Shown here piece by piece: positions 1-9,033 of a stretch of 60,196 nucleotides of DNA (within the stretch, counting starts at the first letter, position 1; each line of letters opens with the position of its first letter). The position numbers and the translations under genes were made by a program. The stretch is from Pseudonocardia bannensis. Lineage in GTDB: Bacteria; Actinomycetota; Actinomycetes; Mycobacteriales; Pseudonocardiaceae. A model generated the notes under the pieces. The model did not search any database. It had not been told where the DNA came from and saw only the letters and a program-made list of their open reading frames with translations. The stretch is from the NCBI RefSeq assembly GCF_012911875.1, contig NZ_JAAXKZ010000020.1, positions 1 to 60,196 of the forward strand, written 5' to 3'.

Positions 1-24
1 CCGGTGGGGGGACCTGCGGTGAGT

Positions 25-56
25 CCGGCGCGGGGTAGGGCCCTACCCCGCGCCGG
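25..56 (-). terminator. Perfect 32-base palindrome, probable terminator
   Basis: Two 16-base arms, CCGGCGCGGGGTAGGG at 25-40 and its exact complement at 41-56, abut with no spacer. As RNA this folds into a long GC hairpin with a tight loop. It lies 38 bases past the stop codon of the L,D-transpeptidase gene, so a terminator for that gene is the natural reading; there is no U-tract. A partial copy, GGGTAGGGCCC, follows at 62-72. Confidence 0.5.
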
Positions 57-93
57 CCGCCGGGTAGGGCCCGGGAAGCGCCGGCTCGACCTG

Positions 94-651
94 TCAGGTC
101 ACGACCTGGACCACGTCGCCCCCGTTCAGCGCCGTGAAGAACGTCCGGGCGGCCGTCCGCGACAGGTGGATGCAGCCGTGCGACTCCTGGGTGAGGCTGC
201 CCTGGTGGAACGCGATGCCGCCGTTGAAGAACACCGAGTACGGCATCGGAGCGTCGTTGAACAGGCTACTGCGGTGGTTCAGGCTCTTGAAGGTCACGGC
301 GAAGGTGCCGGGCGGAGTCCGCCAGCCCTCCCGGCCGTGTGTGATCGGGACCGGGCCGTACTGCACGATGCCGTTGCTGATGAGCCAGGCGCGGTTGGAC
401 GACAGCTCGATGCAGGCCCGGGCCGTCGATCGGCACGGGGTGCCGGCGACCCGCGAGACGACCGGGGCGGTCAGGGCAGGTGCGGCCATGGGGGCCGGCG
501 CCGGGCCGGCGCGTCCGGTGACCGCCCCGGAGGGCAGCGCCTCCGCCGCCACGATCGCCGCGGCGGTCGGCGCTGCCTCCGCCGCCGTGCCGCTGAGAAC
601 CCCGGTCACCGCCGAGATCACGACCAATCCCAGAATGCGCAGCACGCGCAT
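94..651 (-). CDS. L,D-transpeptidase (YkuD domain), secreted
   Basis: This is a 185-residue exported enzyme of the YkuD family, which cross-links peptidoglycan stem peptides through 3-3 (L,D) bonds outside the membrane. Residues 1-27 form a hydrophobic signal peptide followed by an Ala-rich stretch. The catalytic domain covers about 78-185 and carries the family signature SHGCIHL, with Cys160 as nucleophile and His149 and His158 nearby. Cys73 and Cys80 could form a disulfide. It is shorter than the Ig-domain L,D-transpeptidases of mycobacteria and keeps only the catalytic domain. The start is supported by a run of six G seven bases upstream. It stands alone, facing the left edge. Confidence 0.9.
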   Translation of the reverse strand: MRVLRILGLVVISAVTGVLSGTAAEAAPTAAAIVAAEALPSGAVTGRAGPAPAPMAAPALTAPVVSRVAGTPCRSTARACIELSSNRAWLISNGIVQYGPVPITHGREGWRTPPGTFAVTFKSLNHRSSLFNDAPMPYSVFFNGGIAFHQGSLTQESHGCIHLSRTAARTFFTALNGGDVVQVVT

Positions 652-808
652 GGCTCACCCCCCGTGACACCGCCCGTCCGCAGCTGGACGAGCACTCTCC
701 GTGTATCTCAGGTGGGGATCGGGACAGTCGGAACGCCGGTCACCACCCGTTCGGGTGAGCAGACTCTCACGGTTCCGTCACGGCTGCAGGCCTGTCCGGC
801 TGCGGGGC

Positions 809-1870
809 TCAGGGCAGCGGCGGCGCGCTGGCCTCTCCCGAGTCCAGCGCGTCGCCGGGCACGTCGAAGTCGACCGAGGAGTACTCGCGCAGCTTCGTCA
901 ACCGGTGGTAACCGTCGATCATGCGGACGGTGCCCGACTTGGACCGCATGACGATCGACTGCGTGGTGCAGCCGCCGGTGCGGTAGTGGACACCGCGCAG
1001 CAGGTCGCCGTCGGTCACGCCGGTCGCGCAGAAGAACACGTTGTCCCCGCGGACCAGGTCATCGGTGGTCAGCACCCGGTCCAGGTCGTGCCCGGCGTCC
1101 AGCGCCCGCTCCCGCTCGGTATCGTCGGTCGGCCACAGTCTGCCCTGGATCGCGCCACCCATGCACTTGAGCGCTGCCGCGGCGATGATCCCCTCCGGGG
1201 TGCCGCCGATGCCGTAGAGAAGGTCGACGCCGGTGTTCGGGCGGGCCGCCGAGATGGCGCCGGCCACGTCGCCGTCGGAGATGAAGTGGATCCGCGCTCC
1301 GGTGGACCGGACCTCCTTGACGATCGACTCGTGGCGTGGCCGGTCGAGGATGCAGACCGTCACGTCGGCGACGTCGGTGTGCTTGGCCGCCGCCACCCGG
1401 CGGATGTTCTCCGCGACCGGCGCGGTGATGTCGATCGCGTCGGCGGCCTCCGGCCCCACGGCCAGCTTCTCCATGTAGAAGACCGCGGACGGGTCGAACA
1501 TCGCACCCCGCTCGGCCACCGCGAGCACCGCGAGCGCGTTGGGCATGCCCTTCGCCATCAAGGTGGTGCCGTCGATCGGGTCGACCGCGACGTCGCACCA
1601 GGGCCCCTCGCCGTTGCCCACCTCCTCGCCGTTGTAGAGCATCGGCGCCTCGTCCTTCTCGCCCTCGCCGATGACCACCACGCCGCGCATGGACACCGTG
1701 TGGATGAGCTGGCGCATCGCGTCGACGGCCGCGCCGTCGCCGCCGTTCTTGTCGCCGCGGCCCACCCAGCGGCCGGCGGCCATCGCGGCGGCCTCGGTGA
1801 CGCGGACCAACTCCATCGCGAGGTTGCGGTCCGGCGCCTCACGCCGTCGCTCACGTTGGGTGTTGCTCAT
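809..1870 (-). CDS. glpX: Class II fructose-1,6-bisphosphatase
   Basis: GlpX hydrolyses fructose 1,6-bisphosphate to fructose 6-phosphate and is the gluconeogenic phosphatase of most Actinobacteria. The 353-residue protein has the metal-dependent phosphatase signature DPIDGTT, the [10 protein letters not shown] segment and the late IGGTPEG motif of the class. I chose the ATG at 1870 because GGAGG lies just upstream and the protein then begins as homologs do; an open frame extends further to 2044 but reads through non-conserved sequence. It is divergent from the DUF4245 gene, the same arrangement I recall for Rv1099c/Rv1100 in M. tuberculosis. Confidence 0.95.
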   Translation of the reverse strand: MSNTQRERRREAPDRNLAMELVRVTEAAAMAAGRWVGRGDKNGGDGAAVDAMRQLIHTVSMRGVVVIGEGEKDEAPMLYNGEEVGNGEGPWCDVAVDPIDGTTLMAKGMPNALAVLAVAERGAMFDPSAVFYMEKLAVGPEAADAIDITAPVAENIRRVAAAKHTDVADVTVCILDRPRHESIVKEVRSTGARIHFISDGDVAGAISAARPNTGVDLLYGIGGTPEGIIAAAALKCMGGAIQGRLWPTDDTERERALDAGHDLDRVLTTDDLVRGDNVFFCATGVTDGDLLRGVHYRTGGCTTQSIVMRSKSGTVRMIDGYHRLTKLREYSSVDFDVPGDALDSGEASAPPLP

Positions 1871-2008
1871 CGGCGCCTCCATCGGCTCGTCGGCCCCACC
1901 CGACGGTTCGGGCGAGGCGGCCCACGGACCGGCGGGCGCCGGTCGGCGGGGAGTCGGTCCGATCCTCGCAGATCGCCGGCGCGCGCGGTGTCGAGAGCGA
2001 CTGAGACC

Positions 2009-2710
2009 ATGGTGGTCGTGAGTTCCACCCCTGATCCGCAGCACGACCCGGCCACCGGTGCGCAGCCGTCCGACGAGCCCCGGCCGACGAGTCCCACCAC
2101 CACACCGCCACCGCCCACCAAGCCGGCCCGCTCCGCGCTGAGCATGCGGGACATGCTGATCGCGCTCGCCGTGCTCGTGCCGATCGTGCTGGTCATGGCC
2201 GGGTCCGTGCGGTCGTGCAGCTTCAGCCCGGGCGGACCGATGGTGTCCTCCGAGGCCGGCCCGACGGTCGACGCGGCTGCCCGACTGCGGGACTTCGCCC
2301 GCGACGTGCCGTTCGCCGTGCGCGTCCCGGCGGTCCCGCCGGGCTGGCGGGCGAACTCCACCGACCGGAGCGTGATCGAGGGTGGTGCCCGCATCGTGCG
2401 CGTGGGGTGGATCACCGCCGAGGGTCGGTACCTGCGGCTCGTGCAGAGCGATGCCGCGGAGGAGGCACTGGTGGCGACGGAGGCCGGTGTGCCGTTGCCG
2501 GGCCGCGGCACCGTCGACGCCGGGGGCCGGTCCTGGGTCGAGTACGACGCCGACGGCACCGAGCCGTTCCGGGTCACCGAGATCGCCACGCCGGGTCAGC
2601 CGACCGTGCGGTTGCTGATCACCGGGAGCGGCACCGAGGACGAGTTCCGCGCCCTGGCCACCGCCACCCTGACCGGGGATCAGCTTCCCGTCGGCACCAT
2701 CCCGAACTGA
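2009..2710 (+). CDS. DUF4245 membrane-anchored protein
   Basis: A 233-residue protein of unknown function. It has a disordered Pro/Thr-rich cytoplasmic N-terminus (about 1-45), one transmembrane segment around residues 52-70 ([16 protein letters not shown]), and an extracytoplasmic domain matching DUF4245, with WRANSTDRS and a C-terminal LTGDQLP stretch. The start could be the ATG at 2009 or GTG codons at 2012 or 2018; none has a good ribosome binding site. Its place beside glpX is conserved in mycobacteria as I recall, but this does not reveal a function. Confidence 0.85.
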   Translation: MVVVSSTPDPQHDPATGAQPSDEPRPTSPTTTPPPPTKPARSALSMRDMLIALAVLVPIVLVMAGSVRSCSFSPGGPMVSSEAGPTVDAAARLRDFARDVPFAVRVPAVPPGWRANSTDRSVIEGGARIVRVGWITAEGRYLRLVQSDAAEEALVATEAGVPLPGRGTVDAGGRSWVEYDADGTEPFRVTEIATPGQPTVRLLITGSGTEDEFRALATATLTGDQLPVGTIPN

Positions 2711-2731
2711 CGTCCGTCGCCCGGCGTCGAT

Positions 2732-2968
2732 CTAGGGATCGGTGGGGTCGGGCGCGTCGGTGCTGCCCAGGACCTTCTCGACCCGGTCGCGGGCGCCCGC
2801 GAGCTGGTCCTCGCAGCGCCGCGCCAGCGCCTCGCCGCGCTCCCACAGCGCGACCGACTCGTCGAGGCTGAGCCCGCCCACCTCGAGGGCGCGGACCACC
2901 TCGGTCAGCTCGTCCCGGGCCTGCTCGTAGTCGAGCCCGTCGACCGGGGGTCGTTCCGCCGTGCTCAT
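2732..2968 (-). CDS. xseB: Exodeoxyribonuclease VII small subunit
   Basis: XseB is the small helical subunit of exonuclease VII, which degrades single-stranded DNA from both ends. The 78-residue product matches the family length and pattern: Y14[11 protein letters not shown], then [18 protein letters not shown], the most conserved stretch of the family. Its ATG overlaps the TGA of xseA by four bases (ATGA), so the two subunits are translationally coupled. The C-terminal tail DAPDPTDP is not conserved. Confidence 0.95.
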   Translation of the reverse strand: MSTAERPPVDGLDYEQARDELTEVVRALEVGGLSLDESVALWERGEALARRCEDQLAGARDRVEKVLGSTDAPDPTDP

Positions 2969-4272
2969 GAACCGCTCGCCTTCTTCCTGCGTGGTGCGCC
3001 GGCCGGCTCCGCCGCCCCCGCATCCTCCTCGGCCACGACCGCGGCGGGGACGGCCCCGTCGACGACGCGGATCCGCAGCCGGTCCCCGGCGTGGGCGTCG
3101 GCGACCGACCGCAGCACCGGCCACGCGACTCCCGATCCACCGTCGGCCCCGCCCGCCGGAACCCGCTGCACCACGGCGTAGCCGCGGGCCAGCGTCGCGG
3201 CCGGGCCGAGCGTGGTGAGCCGCGCCCGCAGGTGCTCGATCTCCGTCGCCCGCCGGTCCAGGCCGCGTTCCAGGCTCGTCCGCGACGCGGCGCCCAGCCG
3301 CTCGACCTCGGCGTGACGTGCCTCCAGCCCGCGCAGCGGGTCGGCCAGTGCGGGCCGGGCGCGCAGGGCGGCGAGCAGCCGCTGCTCCCGGTCGACCCAG
3401 CCCGACAGCGCCCGCCGTGCCCGGTCGCGCAGCCCCGCGATGCGGGCGGTCTCCTCGGCCAGGTCGGGCACCAGCCGGCGGCCCGCCTCGGTCGGTGTGG
3501 AGCACCGGACGTCGGCGACGTGGTCGACCAGCGGGGTGTCCGGCTCGTGCCCGATCGCGGAGACGACCGGGGTCCGGCACGCGAAGACCGCCCGGCACAG
3601 CGTCTCGTCCGAGAACGGGAGCAGATCCTCCACGCTGCCCCCGCCACGGGCCAGCACGATCACATCGACGGCGGGGTCACGGTCGAGGGCACCCAGGGCG
3701 TCGAGGATCTGCGGCACCGCGAGCGCGCCCTGGGTGGCGGTGTGCTCGATGCGGAACCGGACCGACGGCCAGCGTGCCGTCGCGTTGGACACGACGTCGT
3801 GCTCGGCGGCCGACGCCCGCCCGGTGATCAGCCCGATGCAGCCGGGCAGGAACGGCGGCCGGCGCTTGCGCGACCGGTCGAACAGGCCCTCGGCTGCCAG
3901 CAGCTTGCGCAGCCGCTCGATGCGCGCCAGTAGCTCGCCGAGGCCGACCGCGCGGATCTGGTCGACCCGCAGGCTCAACGTCCCCCGGCCCAGGAAGAAC
4001 GACGGCTTGCCGTGGACGATCACTCGGTTGCCCTCGGCGACCGCGGGCCCACCCTCGCGGACCAGCCCGATGGGTGCGGTCAGCTGCAGGGACACGTCGG
4101 CCGCCGGGTCGCGCAGCACCAGGAAGGCAGTCCCGGTGCCCGGCCGGGCGGTGACCTGCGCCAGCTGGCCCTCGACCCACACCGCGCCGAGCCGGTCGAC
4201 CCACTCGGCGATCTTGCGGGCGACGGTGCGGACCGGCCAGGGGGTGTCCTCGGAGGTCGGCGGGGACGTCAC
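2965..4272 (-). CDS. xseA: Exodeoxyribonuclease VII large subunit
   Basis: XseA is the catalytic subunit of exonuclease VII. The 435-residue protein has the N-terminal OB-fold (about 10-110), the catalytic domain with the [14 protein letters not shown] and [20 protein letters not shown] motifs, and a coiled-coil region towards the C-terminus before a basic tail (RRKKASGS). I chose the GTG at 4272, which overlaps the stop codon of the upstream gene as GTGA and gives the expected N-terminus ([14 protein letters not shown]). It is the middle gene of a three-gene operon with the gene at 4269-4895 and xseB. Confidence 0.95.
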   Translation of the reverse strand: MTSPPTSEDTPWPVRTVARKIAEWVDRLGAVWVEGQLAQVTARPGTGTAFLVLRDPAADVSLQLTAPIGLVREGGPAVAEGNRVIVHGKPSFFLGRGTLSLRVDQIRAVGLGELLARIERLRKLLAAEGLFDRSRKRRPPFLPGCIGLITGRASAAEHDVVSNATARWPSVRFRIEHTATQGALAVPQILDALGALDRDPAVDVIVLARGGGSVEDLLPFSDETLCRAVFACRTPVVSAIGHEPDTPLVDHVADVRCSTPTEAGRRLVPDLAEETARIAGLRDRARRALSGWVDREQRLLAALRARPALADPLRGLEARHAEVERLGAASRTSLERGLDRRATEIEHLRARLTTLGPAATLARGYAVVQRVPAGGADGGSGVAWPVLRSVADAHAGDRLRIRVVDGAVPAAVVAEEDAGAAEPAGAPRRKKASGS

Positions 4273-4895
4273 TCCTCGGTGACCGTGGTGATCCGGTTGC
4301 CGAGCATCGTCACGAACGGCGGGCGGTTGCGGTGCGCGGTCTCCCAGTCGAGCAGAACGCGCAGGTCGTCGACGCTGAGCTTGCGCAGCCGGGCGCGCAG
4401 CTGCGGGATCGTCATGTCCTCGTAGCCGGGCAGGATGTTCGGGCCGCCGGCGGGCGGCCCGCCGGCGCCGGCGCTGTCGTCCTCGGCGCCTGCGGTGTCC
4501 CCGGCGGCGGCCTGCGCCGTGACGCCGGCGGCGGTGGCCACGGCCGTCCCGCCGGACGGCTCCTCGTCCTCCGGCTCGCCGATCGGATCGGCCGGCCGTG
4601 TGGGGCGACGCAGCTCGGTGACGGTGCTGATGCCGTTGGTCGCCGGGCCGGGTTCGTCCTCGTCGAAGGTCGCCCAGCTGGGCGCGTCGGAGACGGGGCG
4701 CAGCGTGCACAGGGCGCGGTCGCCCTTGATGGCGAGCTCGGTGACCTTCTGCTGGATGCGCATCGACGCCTGCAGGGCCTGGCTCACTGCGGTCACCGGA
4801 AACTCGACGATCTGACGGGGGAGCTCACGGGCCTGCTCGACGGCGGTGGCGAGGAGGCCGGCGGCGATCCGCACCGGCATCGGTAGCGGCTTCAT
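4269..4895 (-). CDS. Lipid-droplet-associated-type protein (Rv1109c-like)
   Basis: A 208-residue protein of a family annotated in actinobacteria as lipid-droplet-associated. The N-terminal 65 residues form amphipathic helices ([18 protein letters not shown], then [15 protein letters not shown]) that would bind a lipid surface. The middle (about 75-160) is low-complexity, rich in Ala, Gly, Glu and Pro. The last 50 residues are conserved ([20 protein letters not shown]...[14 protein letters not shown]), a short helical domain. The stop overlaps the xseA start as GTGA. The family is typically found between xseA and ispH, as here. An ATG three codons upstream (4904) is an alternative start. Confidence 0.8.
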   Translation of the reverse strand: MKPLPMPVRIAAGLLATAVEQARELPRQIVEFPVTAVSQALQASMRIQQKVTELAIKGDRALCTLRPVSDAPSWATFDEDEPGPATNGISTVTELRRPTRPADPIGEPEDEEPSGGTAVATAAGVTAQAAAGDTAGAEDDSAGAGGPPAGGPNILPGYEDMTIPQLRARLRKLSVDDLRVLLDWETAHRNRPPFVTMLGNRITTVTEE

Positions 4896-5068
4896 GGGGC
4901 GCATTCTTCCCTGTCCCGCCGATCGCGGCACTCGCGGGCGGACGATTCCGGCACGTCCGGGGCGTGATGGCGATCTCGCAGGCTCGGTGCCCGGCAGGCT
5001 CGTGCCTCGCCCGATGGTGGTCTCGCAAGCTCGATCACGTCCGTGCGGTCCCCGCCTCGCGGCGCACG

Positions 5069-5074
5069 TACGCT
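5069..5074 (+). promoter_or_regulatory. -10 element of a leaderless ispH transcript
   Basis: TACGCT stands seven bases before the ispH ATG and fits the actinobacterial -10 pattern TANNNT; a transcript starting 7 bases later would begin at the start codon. No Shine-Dalgarno sequence is present. Confidence 0.55.
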
Positions 5075-5081
5075 GGCGGAC

Positions 5082-6041
5082 ATGTCCGGATCGCATCGCA
5101 AGCGCGTCCTGCTGGCCAAGCCCCGTGGTTACTGCGCCGGCGTCGACCGGGCCGTGGAGGCCGTCGAGCAGGCCCTGGAGCAGCACGGCCCCCCGGTTTA
5201 CGTGCGCAAGCAGATCGTCCACAACCGGCACGTCGTGGAGACCCTGTCCGAGCGGGGCGCGATCTTCGTCGACGAGACCGACGAGGTGCCGGAGGGGGCG
5301 CTGGTCGTGTTCTCCGCGCACGGCGTGTCGCCGGCCGTGCGGGGTCAGGCGCGCGAGCGCGAGTTGCGCACCATCGACGCGACCTGCCCGCTGGTGACCA
5401 AGGTGCACCAAGAGGCCAAGCGGTTCGCTCGCGAGGACTTCGACATCCTGCTCGTCGGCCACCGCGGCCACGAGGAGGTCGAGGGCACCGCGGGCGAGGC
5501 GCCGGAGCACATCCAGCTCGTCGAGACCGCCGAGGACGTGGCGACCGTGGAGGTGCGCGACCCGGAGAAGGTCGTGTGGCTGTCGCAGACCACGCTCAGC
5601 GTGGACGAGACGATGGAGACGGTGCGTGCGCTGCGCGAGCGGTTCCCGACGCTGCAGAACCCGCCGAGCGACGACATCTGCTACGCCACGCAGAACCGCC
5701 AGGTCGCGGTGAAGGCGATGGCTCCGCAGTGCGACCTGGTGCTCGTGGTCGGCTCCCGGAACTCGTCGAACTCGGTGCGGCTCGTCGAGGTCGCGCTGTC
5801 GGCCGGGGCCGGTGCGGCGCACCTCATCGACTTCGCCCGTGAGATCGACGAGTCCTGGCTGGACGGCGTGGAGACCATCGGGCTCACCAGCGGCGCGTCC
5901 GTGCCCGAGGTACTCGTGCGCGGGGTCATCGACTACCTGGCCGAGCGGGGCTGGGCCGACGTCGAGGAGATCAGTACCGCCGAGGAGACGTTGACGTTCT
6001 CCCTGCCCCGCGAGCTGCGTCCGAGCCGCGCCGGCCGCTAG
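5082..6041 (+). CDS. ispH: 4-hydroxy-3-methylbut-2-enyl diphosphate reductase
   Basis: IspH (LytB) is the last enzyme of the MEP isoprenoid pathway and reduces HMBPP to IPP and DMAPP using a [4Fe-4S] cluster. The three cluster cysteines are Cys18 ([10 protein letters not shown]), Cys102 ([11 protein letters not shown]) and Cys200 ([12 protein letters not shown]); the HGVSP motif and NSSNSVRL phosphate-binding motif are also present. The 319-residue length is normal. I chose the ATG at 5082 because a -10-like hexamer sits seven bases upstream. The last 71 bases overlap the convergent DUF6542 gene. Confidence 0.95.
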   Translation: MSGSHRKRVLLAKPRGYCAGVDRAVEAVEQALEQHGPPVYVRKQIVHNRHVVETLSERGAIFVDETDEVPEGALVVFSAHGVSPAVRGQARERELRTIDATCPLVTKVHQEAKRFAREDFDILLVGHRGHEEVEGTAGEAPEHIQLVETAEDVATVEVRDPEKVVWLSQTTLSVDETMETVRALRERFPTLQNPPSDDICYATQNRQVAVKAMAPQCDLVLVVGSRNSSNSVRLVEVALSAGAGAAHLIDFAREIDESWLDGVETIGLTSGASVPEVLVRGVIDYLAERGWADVEEISTAEETLTFSLPRELRPSRAGR

Positions 6042-6783
6042 CCGCCCCGCCGGCACGGCCCCGGGTACCGCTGCCGCGTGCCTCGGGCTGTCCGCGTTCG
6101 GTGCCCGCGTCGCGGGTCGAGCCACTCGTCCCGCGGGCGCCGGCACCGCGGGACCCCCCGGTGCCGCCGCTCCGTGAGGTGCCGCGGGTCCCACCGGTCG
6201 CCCGACCCGACGTGCGGGCGCTGCCCGCGTCGCGACCCGAGCCGGAGCGCCCGGTCCGGCCTGCGCCGCCGGACGGGCGCCGGCCCGGTCGGCCCGACGC
6301 CGGGGCGCCCGCGTCGCCGGGACGCTGCAGCAGGATCCGGGCCGCGCCGAGAGCCACGGCGACACCGGTGGTGACCGCCATCGTCGGGAAGCCGTTGATC
6401 AGCGGTGCACCGATCACCAGCAGTTTCTCGGTGATGCCGGCCCCCGGCCCCGGAGTGCCGACGAGCAGCACGACCGTGGGCACGGCGACGGCGATGAGCA
6501 GCGGTGGCTGCACCATCGGACCGAACAGGCTCCGCCGACGCACCCATGCCACCGCGAGCACGCAGCCTGCGAAGTAGCAGATCTGGAAGATCACGCCGAG
6601 GGTGCCGAGGCGGAGGATGTCGATCAACACCCCGAGGGCGGTGAAGCCCAGTGCCACCCCGACCGCCGCCACCGGTGGGACGCCCAGCACGGTGTTCAGC
6701 ACGGACCGTTCGGAGACCGGCCACTGCCCGGCGAACGCCTGCTGTCTCTTCGGCCCGGCGCCAGCCCCCCGACCCACGGTCAC
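5971..6783 (-). CDS. DUF6542 membrane protein with Gly/Arg/Ser-rich tail
   Basis: A 270-residue membrane protein of unknown function. The N-terminal half has about four hydrophobic segments (residues 28-145), including [20 protein letters not shown] and [15 protein letters not shown]. The C-terminal half (about 155-270) is a basic, disordered tail of Gly, Arg, Ser and Thr. The GTG start at 6783 overlaps the stop of rmuC as GTGA, so it is coupled to rmuC. The tail end is read through the 3' end of ispH on the other strand. An equivalent gene (Rv1111c) follows ispH in M. tuberculosis as I recall. Confidence 0.8.
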   Translation of the reverse strand: MTVGRGAGAGPKRQQAFAGQWPVSERSVLNTVLGVPPVAAVGVALGFTALGVLIDILRLGTLGVIFQICYFAGCVLAVAWVRRRSLFGPMVQPPLLIAVAVPTVVLLVGTPGPGAGITEKLLVIGAPLINGFPTMAVTTGVAVALGAARILLQRPGDAGAPASGRPGRRPSGGAGRTGRSGSGRDAGSARTSGRATGGTRGTSRSGGTGGSRGAGARGTSGSTRDAGTERGQPEARGSGTRGRAGGAASGRRGSDAARGAGRTSTSPRRY

Positions 6784-8315
6784 CCGTTCACGGTAGCCCT
6801 TGGCTCCGGACCGCCGTCGGCGGCCGGTTCACGGGCGGGCTCGCGGCCCAGTTCGTGCAGCGCGACCAAGGAGTCGGCGGCCGACGCGACCAGCTCCGGT
6901 GCGGCGATCGTGCGGGGCGCCCGCTCGACCTGGCTCGGCGCGTCGAGCTCGTCGTCGGTCACCTTCAGCTCGGTGAGCTTGCGCGCGGTGACGAGGACCC
7001 GGGCCTCCAGCGAGGACACCGTCTTGTTGTAGCTGTCGACCGCCGTGTCGAGACTGCGTCCGAGCTTGGCCACGTGATTGCCCATGGTGGCGAGCCGGCT
7101 GTGCAGCTCCTTGCCGAGCTGATGCACCTGTGCGGCGTTGCGCGCCAGCGCCTCCTGCCGCCAGCTGTAGGCCACCGTGCGCAGCAACGCGATCAGCGTG
7201 GTCGGGGTCGCGACGACGACGTTGCGGGAGAACGCGTGCTCCAGCAGCGACGGGTCGGACTGCAGCGCCGCTTCGAGGAACGGGTCGCCCGGGACGAACA
7301 GTACGACGAATTCGGGTGTCGGCTCGAACGCCGCCCAGTAGGCCTTGGCCGAGAGCGCGTCGACGTGCTGGCGCAGCTGGCGGGCGTGCGCGGTGAGCCG
7401 GTCCGCGTGGCTCTGCGGGTCGCGGCTCTCCACGGCCTCCAGGTACGCGGCGAACGGGACCTTCGCGTCGACGACGATCTGCTTGCCGCCGGCCAGGTGC
7501 ACGATCATGTCGGGACGGATCACGCCGTCCTCGCCACTCGCGGTGACCTGCGTGGAGAAGTCGCAGTGTTCGACCATGCCGGCGAGCTGCACGATGCGTT
7601 CCAGCTGCAGCTCGCCCCACCGGCCGCGGACCTGCGGCGCGCGCAGTGCGTTGACCAGCTGCTTCGTCTCGTTCTGCAGTTGCTCCGAGCTGCGGTGCAT
7701 CGCGGTGACCTGCTCGCGCAGCCCCGCGTAGGCGGACTCCCGCTCCTTCTCCACGGTCCGCAGCTGGCCCTCGACGCGCTGCAACGTCGCCGTCATCGGG
7801 TCCAGCATCGCGCCGATCGCCTGCGCGCGGGCCGTGGCGTCGCCGTCGGCCTTGGCGGCCAGCGCCGCGGTGGCCTCCTTGATACGGCCCTCGGCGAGCG
7901 CGACGAACTGCTCGTTGTTGCGGGCCAGCGCATCGGCCGACAGCGCCTGGAAGGCCTGCTTGAGCTCCTCGTCGCGGCGGGTGAGCAGTTCCTCACGGGC
8001 GGCGCTCGCCTCCCGCTCGCTGCGCAGCGCCGCACCGGCGGCGGCGGCCTCGGACTCGGCACGGCGCAGCCGCTCGCCGACCTGCTCCGCCTGCGCGGAG
8101 AGGTCCTCGATGCGCTCCAGCAGCCCGGTGCGCTCCGCGCGCAGGCCGGCCGCCTCGGCGCGCGCGGAGGCCGAGGCGTCGGCAGCCCTGCGGGCCGCCT
8201 CGGCGATGGCCAGCTTCTGCCGCGAGCCGGCGAAGAGCCACATGGCCCCGGCACCCAGGGCCAGCCCGATGAGCAGGCCGATGAGCAGCACGTTCACCGC
8301 CGTCACGAGATCCAC
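6780..8315 (-). CDS. rmuC: DNA recombination protein RmuC
   Basis: RmuC is a membrane-tethered coiled-coil protein with a PD-(D/E)xK-like nuclease domain, named for limiting inversions at short repeats; its biochemical role is not settled. The product of about 511 residues starts with one transmembrane helix (NVLLIGLLIGLALGAGAMWLF), then an Ala/Glu/Arg coiled coil (about 30-200), then the RmuC domain with RGRWGELQLERIV, IVDAKVPFAAYLEAVE and FVPGDPFLEAAL. The start is uncertain: GTG codons at 8330, 8315 and 8306 all precede the helix, and none has a clear ribosome binding site. Confidence 0.9.
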   Translation of the reverse strand: MDLVTAVNVLLIGLLIGLALGAGAMWLFAGSRQKLAIAEAARRAADASASARAEAAGLRAERTGLLERIEDLSAQAEQVGERLRRAESEAAAAGAALRSEREASAAREELLTRRDEELKQAFQALSADALARNNEQFVALAEGRIKEATAALAAKADGDATARAQAIGAMLDPMTATLQRVEGQLRTVEKERESAYAGLREQVTAMHRSSEQLQNETKQLVNALRAPQVRGRWGELQLERIVQLAGMVEHCDFSTQVTASGEDGVIRPDMIVHLAGGKQIVVDAKVPFAAYLEAVESRDPQSHADRLTAHARQLRQHVDALSAKAYWAAFEPTPEFVVLFVPGDPFLEAALQSDPSLLEHAFSRNVVVATPTTLIALLRTVAYSWRQEALARNAAQVHQLGKELHSRLATMGNHVAKLGRSLDTAVDSYNKTVSSLEARVLVTARKLTELKVTDDELDAPSQVERAPRTIAAPELVASAADSLVALHELGREPAREPAADGGPEPRATVNG

Positions 8316-8469
8316 ACGGACACTGTGCACCGGCCGCCCGACAGTTCCGCACCGCCGCGCCCGGCGCTCGGCCGGTGTACGGCCAGTGGCGCCCAGCCCT
8401 CGGCGGGCGGTCGAACACACGATCGATCCCGGTACCCACCCTCTCCCCGCGATCCCCTCCCATCCGCGC

Positions 8470-8525
8470 GATCAAGGGGAGAAGGGGGTCAATCGATCTC
8501 CAGGAGCGCCCTTCTCCCCTTGATC
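8470..8525 (-). terminator. Terminator hairpin of the alkylation-repair operon
   Basis: A 17-base arm, GATCAAGGGGAGAAGGG at 8470-8486, pairs perfectly with 8509-8525 across a 22-base loop. The upstream arm in the RNA overlaps the ogt stop codon (8524-8526). It separates ogt from rmuC, both on the minus strand. There is no U-tract. Confidence 0.6.
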
Positions 8526-9033
8526 AGCGGGTTGGGGACTCGTGGGCCAGCAGCCAGTGCTTCACCTCGAGGCCCCAGCGGAAACCACCCAGGGAGCCGT
8601 CCGAGCGCAGCACGCGGTGGCATGGCACGAACAGCGCTGCCGCGTTGCGGGCGCAGGCCGACGCGGCGGCGCGGACCGCCGCCGGGCGGCCGGCCTTCGC
8701 GGCGTACTCGGTGTAGGTGACCGGGTTGCCGGCCGGCACCGCGCGCAACACCTCCCAGGCGTGCTCCAGGAACTCGCCCGATCGCTGCCGGACCCGCACC
8801 TCGTCCACAGCGGACAGATCACCGTCGTGGTACCGCGTGATCGTTTCGCCGACCGCTCCGAGCTCCGTGGCCGGCGTCAGGGCCGAGGGCCGCAGGGACG
8901 GGTGCACCAGTGGCAGCAGGGCATCCAGTTCGGACGTCCAACCCGACGCGAGGACGGCCCCGTCGTCCGCGACGACGGCGGTGAACGGGCCGATCGGGGT
9001 GTCCAGGGTGGACCAGGTCGCCGTGATGGTCAT
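8524..9033 (-). CDS. ogt: Methylated-DNA--protein-cysteine methyltransferase
   Basis: Ogt removes alkyl groups from O6-alkylguanine by irreversible transfer to its own cysteine. The 169-residue protein has the active-site motif PCHRV, preceded by the helix-turn-helix AVRAAASACARNAAALF and followed by GGFRWGLEVKHWLL, as in the family. Its ATG overlaps the stop of the upstream Ada-AlkA gene (ATGA), so both repair proteins are made from one mRNA. The pairing of an Ada-AlkA fusion with Ogt is also known in mycobacteria. Confidence 0.95.
   Translation of the reverse strand: MTITATWSTLDTPIGPFTAVVADDGAVLASGWTSELDALLPLVHPSLRPSALTPATELGAVGETITRYHDGDLSAVDEVRVRQRSGEFLEHAWEVLRAVPAGNPVTYTEYAAKAGRPAAVRAAASACARNAAALFVPCHRVLRSDGSLGGFRWGLEVKHWLLAHESPTR

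Noticed and set aside
1871..2044. N-terminal extension of GlpX by 58 residues
   Set aside because: The extension is Arg/Pro-rich shadow sequence and overlaps the divergent DUF4245 start; the ATG at 1870 has a ribosome binding site.
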